Source: Mycolicibacterium chlorophenolicum (lineage in GTDB: Bacteria; Actinomycetota; Actinomycetes; Mycobacteriales; Mycobacteriaceae). From it: 64,000 nt of DNA. Location: contig NZ_JYNL01000064.1 in assembly GCF_001044235.1 (NCBI RefSeq), forward strand, positions 520,902-584,901, in the 5' to 3' direction. A model generated the notes under the pieces. The model was not told where the DNA came from. It ran no database searches and saw nothing but the letters and a program-made list of their open reading frames with translations. Below are positions 61,164 through 64,000 of the stretch, piece by piece (within the stretch, counting starts at the first letter, position 1; every line of letters begins with the position of its first letter). Made by a program: the position numbers and the translations under genes.

Positions 61164-61454
61164 TTAGTGCTTGTCGGTCCGCATCACCTTGGTCCGCAGC
61201 ACGGACTCGTTCAGGTTGAGCTGACGGTCGAGTTCGGACACCGTCGCGGGCTCGGCCTTGACGTCGACGATCGCGTAGATGCCCTCGGCATGCTTGGCGA
61301 TCTCGTAGGCCAACCGGCGCCGGCCCCAGATGTCGACCTTGTCGACACTGCCGCCGTCCTTGCGGATGACGTTCAGGAACGTCTCCAGCGACGGAGCAAC
61401 GGTGCGCTCGTCGAGTGTGGGGTCGAGAATGACCATGATTTCGTATGGACGCAT
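61164..61454 (-). CDS. rpsF: 30S ribosomal protein S6
   Basis: 96 residues: MRPYEIMVILDPTLDERTVAPSLETFLNVI, then VDIWGRRRLAYEIAKHAEGIYAIVDVKAEPATVSELDRQLNLNESVLRTKVMR. Complete and highly typical. Partners S18 on the small-subunit platform. First gene of the four-gene operon; 66 bases before ssb. Confidence 0.98.
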   Translation of the reverse strand: MRPYEIMVILDPTLDERTVAPSLETFLNVIRKDGGSVDKVDIWGRRRLAYEIAKHAEGIYAIVDVKAEPATVSELDRQLNLNESVLRTKVMRTDKH

Positions 61455-61570
61455 AGGAACCCATCACCTCCTCTGGTCTGATCGGCCGCGGCGTGTCCGC
61501 GGCAGGAGGGTCGCCTGCGTCGGCAACCGGCCCAGGCTACAGGAACGGGCTTTGATCTGGGAAATCGCGA

Positions 61571-62047
61571 TCAGGGATGCCCGGGAACCGGCCAGTTCCA
61601 CACGGACATGTCGCCCTTGGGGTAGTTCATGCAGACGTCGGTCGCGTGCGCGACCACACCTTTGTTGTTGAAGAACAGCTTGGCCCAGTTGCCCCACCGC
61701 GTCGCGGTCTGCTCGTAGAACACGTTGGTGGCGGTGTCCTCGGAGTACTGCCGGCGCGCGACCGGGTCGAGGGAGAAGAACCAGTGGATGCGATCGAAGG
61801 CCATCTGCTGCACGTCGGCCGGCCGGTTGCTCCGGTCGATCATGTAGCGCTCGAAGTACACCGGGCTGGTGTCGCGCGCTGCGGCCATGTACTGCTCGAC
61901 GTCGCAGGTGGTGACGATGATGCGGTGCGGGATCGGGTAGTCGTCGGTGGAGTCGGCGTTGGCCGGACCCGCTGCCCCCAGGAACGCCGTCGCCGCGGCC
62001 GCTGCCGCCAGCGCCATCTGCGTCGTACGCCTGATCAGTCCGCTCAT
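61571..62047 (-). CDS. Secreted mycobacterial protein, DUF5078-like
   Basis: 158 residues from ATG 62047. A signal peptide (1-31) ends at GPANADS. The mature part has DYPIPHRIIVTTCDVEQYMAAARDTSPVYFERYMIDR and a second cysteine near the C-terminus (TDVCMNYPKGD), probably a disulfide. The family is restricted to mycobacteria and relatives and has no known role. It sits alone upstream of rpsF. Confidence 0.8.
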   Translation of the reverse strand: MSGLIRRTTQMALAAAAAATAFLGAAGPANADSTDDYPIPHRIIVTTCDVEQYMAAARDTSPVYFERYMIDRSNRPADVQQMAFDRIHWFFSLDPVARRQYSEDTATNVFYEQTATRWGNWAKLFFNNKGVVAHATDVCMNYPKGDMSVWNWPVPGHP

Positions 62048-62135
62048 CGTCACTCCCACCTCATGGCACGCAGAAAGCGGCCAGTCGTCTGCCAACTATA
62101 TAGCGCATCTAGGCAGATGGACATCCCCTCGGACG

Positions 62136-62438
62136 TCAGCCGCCGTTGGTCACCGGGTTCGACGACAGCGTGATGAACATTCCGTTCTTCCACACACCCC
62201 AGCGGCCGCCCCACCCTGAGGTCCACACCACCGGCTCGCCGTTCCACATCTCCGCCGGCTTGCGCGGCGCCCAGTTCGGCACCGGCTCACCCGGCGGGTT
62301 CGGCGGGAACTCGGCGGGCCCCGGCGGGGGCGGCGGAGCGGGTTGCGCGGACGCGGGTGCGGCGCCGAAGCCGAGGGCGCCCGCGACGACACCACCGAGA
62401 ATCACCGCGGCGGGCAGGGCCCGGTCGAGAAAGGTCAT
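62136..62438 (-). CDS. Small secreted Pro-rich protein
   Basis: 100 residues from ATG 62438. Signal peptide (1-31, ending PASA), then a proline-rich spacer PAPPPPPGPAEFPPNPPGEPVPNW and a Trp-rich C-terminal half (MWNGEPVVWTSGWGGRWGVWKNGMFITLS). No family name known to me. The composition fits a small envelope protein of mycobacteria. It is 88 bases upstream of the DUF5078-like gene on the same strand. Confidence 0.7.
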   Translation of the reverse strand: MTFLDRALPAAVILGGVVAGALGFGAAPASAQPAPPPPPGPAEFPPNPPGEPVPNWAPRKPAEMWNGEPVVWTSGWGGRWGVWKNGMFITLSSNPVTNGG

Positions 62439-62556
62439 GAGACGACTCCAGCCTGAGATGCAGCAGTTGTTTAGCAAATATAACCACCCGCGGCGAGCGG
62501 CAAACAGTCGACGCCGTCGCGGTTTCGGTGGCAGCGCCCGAGGGTAGAGCGCAGCC

Positions 62557-63363
62557 ATGGTCCGGCCGCCGCTCGTCGACCGGATCGTGGCCCACGACGG
62601 GGTGCGCCGGGCGGCCCGGGCCGGCTTCCTCGCCAGTGGCTCGCTGCACTTCCTGATCGCCTACGTCATAGCCCGGATCGCGATCGGCCGCGGCGGGCAC
62701 GCCGACCCCTCCGGAGCGATGGCGACGCTGGCCGCCGCGACCGACGGGGTGCTCATCCTGTGGGCCATCGCCGCCGCGCTCATCCCGCTGGCCGCCTGGC
62801 GCCTCACCGAGGCGCTGCTCGGACTGCATCCGGCCGAAGGCGGGCGAGACCCCCGCGACGCGAGCATCGGCAACCGGCTCAAAGCCCTGGGCCTGCTGGC
62901 CGTCTACTGCAGCGTGGGCTACACCTGCGTGCGGTTCGCAATCGGCAGCCGCGAGACCAGCAGTGAGCAGAACACCGGCCTGAGTGCCCAACTGATGCAA
63001 TCGTTCTCGGGTCGCACGGTGCTCGTCGCCGTCGGCGCGGTGATCGCCGTCATCGGTGGCTACTACGCCTACAAGGGCGCCTCACGACGATTCGTCGACG
63101 ACCTGACCATCTCGGGCGGACGGCTGGTGGTCGTGCTCGGGGTGTACGGCTACGTCGCCGAGGGTGTCGTCTACTCGCTGGCCGGCATGCTGGTGATCGT
63201 CGCCGCCGTCCGGGCCGATCCGGCCAAGGCGGCCGGACTGGACGCCGCCGTGCAGACCCTCGGCGCCGCGAACTCCGGGGACGCGCTGCTGATGTTCGCC
63301 GCGCTGGGCTTCGCCGCCTACGGCCTCTACAGTTTCGCGCTGGCGCGCTGGGCCCGGATGTGA
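62557..63363 (+). CDS. DUF1206 membrane protein
   Basis: 268 residues, six membrane helices in three repeats of a two-helix unit (ARAGFLASGSLHFLIAYVIARIA..., ALGLLAVYCSVGYTCVRFAIG..., LVVVLGVYGYVAEGVVYSLAGMLVI...), each opening with a G-F/Y-x-A/S-x-G pattern, as in DUF1206. Function unknown. The stop lies inside the convergent glycosyltransferase frame. Confidence 0.87.
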   Translation: MVRPPLVDRIVAHDGVRRAARAGFLASGSLHFLIAYVIARIAIGRGGHADPSGAMATLAAATDGVLILWAIAAALIPLAAWRLTEALLGLHPAEGGRDPRDASIGNRLKALGLLAVYCSVGYTCVRFAIGSRETSSEQNTGLSAQLMQSFSGRTVLVAVGAVIAVIGGYYAYKGASRRFVDDLTISGGRLVVVLGVYGYVAEGVVYSLAGMLVIVAAVRADPAKAAGLDAAVQTLGAANSGDALLMFAALGFAAYGLYSFALARWARM

Positions 63364-64000
63364 TGCGCGGGGGCGCAGCCAGTCCGGCAGCCACGCGGGA
63401 TACGCATCCGGTGTCCGGTCGAACACCCCGCCCGCCGGATCGTCGACCCCGCCCCGCCGCACCACATCCAGCTCCGGCCGGTAGATCTGTCGAATCACCA
63501 ACGCGCACAACACGACCACCGCGATGTCACGCAGCAGCACGGTGGCAGTGAACCACTGTTCGGGCAGACCCCTGTTCTGCTCGCCGAACAGATACAGCAT
63601 CCGCGGCACCCACACCAGCATGTCGATCGTCATCCAGGCCAACAGCACCCGTCGATGCGGTAGCGCCAGCACCGCCAGCGGCACCAGCCACAGCGAGAAC
63701 TGGGGACTCCACACCTTGTTGGTGAGCAGGAACGCCGCCACCACCAGGAAGGCGAGCTGCGCCATCCGAGGCCGCCGCGATGCGGTCAGCGCGATGTAGC
63801 CGATCGCGATGCAGCACGCCGCGAACAACGCGGCGGTGATCGAGTTGAGCACCACCGGCGGTTCCCAGAACCCGAGTTCGGGATCGAAGCCCCGCCACCC
63901 GGTGAACGACTTCACCACGTTGTAGATCGAATCCATGTCGTCACCACGGCGGGTGTTGAGCCGGAAGAACTCCGACCAGCCCCGCGGAAACAGCACCATG
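63082..64000 (-). CDS. GT87-family (DUF2029) membrane glycosyltransferase, 3' part
   Basis: The gene runs off the right edge; only its C-terminal region is present. Membrane helices with the stretch FLLTNKVWSPQFSLWLVPLAVLALPHRRVLLAWMTIDMLVWVPRMLYLFG fit polyprenol-phosphate-mannose-dependent alpha-mannosyltransferases of mycobacteria (Rv0051-like), next to rpsF as in M. tuberculosis. Real homology seems to end near PAWLPDWLRPR (about 63390), after which the frame is antisense to the DUF1206 gene for some 280 bases. The natural stop may have been lost. Confidence 0.8.
   Translation of the reverse strand, partial: MVLFPRGWSEFFRLNTRRGDDMDSIYNVVKSFTGWRGFDPELGFWEPPVVLNSITAALFAACCIAIGYIALTASRRPRMAQLAFLVVAAFLLTNKVWSPQFSLWLVPLAVLALPHRRVLLAWMTIDMLVWVPRMLYLFGEQNRGLPEQWFTATVLLRDIAVVVLCALVIRQIYRPELDVVRRGGVDDPAGGVFDRTPDAYPAWLPDWLRPRASHPGPARQRETVEAVGGEAQRGEHQQRVPGVRGAEGLHGGVQSGRLGRIGPDGGDDHQHAGQRVDDTLGDVAVHPEHDHQPSARDGQVVDESS

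Overview
The window is high-GC actinobacterial DNA and its gene content points to a rapidly growing mycobacterium (Mycolicibacterium / Mycobacterium smegmatis-like). The strongest markers are the rpsF-ssb-rpsR-rplI-dnaB block with an intein in DnaB, a pknG-glnH-glnX operon, a two-gene atypical type II topoisomerase like the TopoM enzyme described from M. smegmatis, a rifampin ADP-ribosyltransferase (Arr) homologue, and several mycobacterial secreted proteins of unknown function. rpsF-ssb-rpsR-rplI-dnaB lies near oriC in mycobacteria, so the right end of the window is probably origin-proximal. No rRNA, tRNA, CRISPR array or intact insertion sequence was recognised.

Left third (1-26 kb). EthD, TetR and MOSC genes come first. 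A complete fructose/ribose-type sugar ABC import operon follows on the minus strand: binding protein, permease, single-domain ATPase, PfkB kinase, FrcK-like kinase and LacI regulator. It has a perfect 12-bp palindrome upstream as a likely LacI operator. A thiamine-pyrophosphate riboswitch then controls a YkoE-D-C-type ECF transporter. Next are an ArsR regulator with two matching inverted-repeat operators, the two TopoM-like subunits, the PknG-GlnH-GlnX signalling operon and a UvrA-like ATPase.

Middle (25-50 kb). This is accessory metabolism and stress functions: a methyltransferase, a Tat-exported multicopper oxidase next to a NarL-type two-component system, a secreted coiled-coil protein with a LAS-type metallopeptidase signature, Arr, a LysR-flanked hydrolase/SDR cluster, two secreted enzymes with long acidic D/T-rich spacers, a TetR-controlled quinone-reductase-like cluster, a photolyase homologue whose two domains are in reversed order, a cation/proton antiporter, and aldo-keto reductase and SDR genes.

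Decay zone (49.6-57 kb). Intact genes (methyltransferase, membrane protein, NDH-2-like flavoprotein, SDR, NmrA-like protein) are interleaved with fragments: an AraC C-terminus, a flavoprotein N-terminus, a CRP-like N-terminus fused to an SDR tail, a truncated DUF6308 gene, and an AT-richer gene-poor patch with nested inverted repeats. This looks like an insertion/deletion hotspot.

Right end (57-64 kb). Core replication and translation genes: dnaB interrupted at its P-loop by a class 3 intein, four TGTGGAT (DnaA-box-like) sites upstream of it, a strong terminator hairpin, then rplI, rpsR, ssb and rpsF, three envelope/secreted proteins, and the 3' part of a GT87-family membrane glycosyltransferase that runs off the edge.

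Family assignments come from motif reading and memory of the families, not from database searches. Start codons are inferred from ribosome-binding sites, gene overlaps and family lengths.
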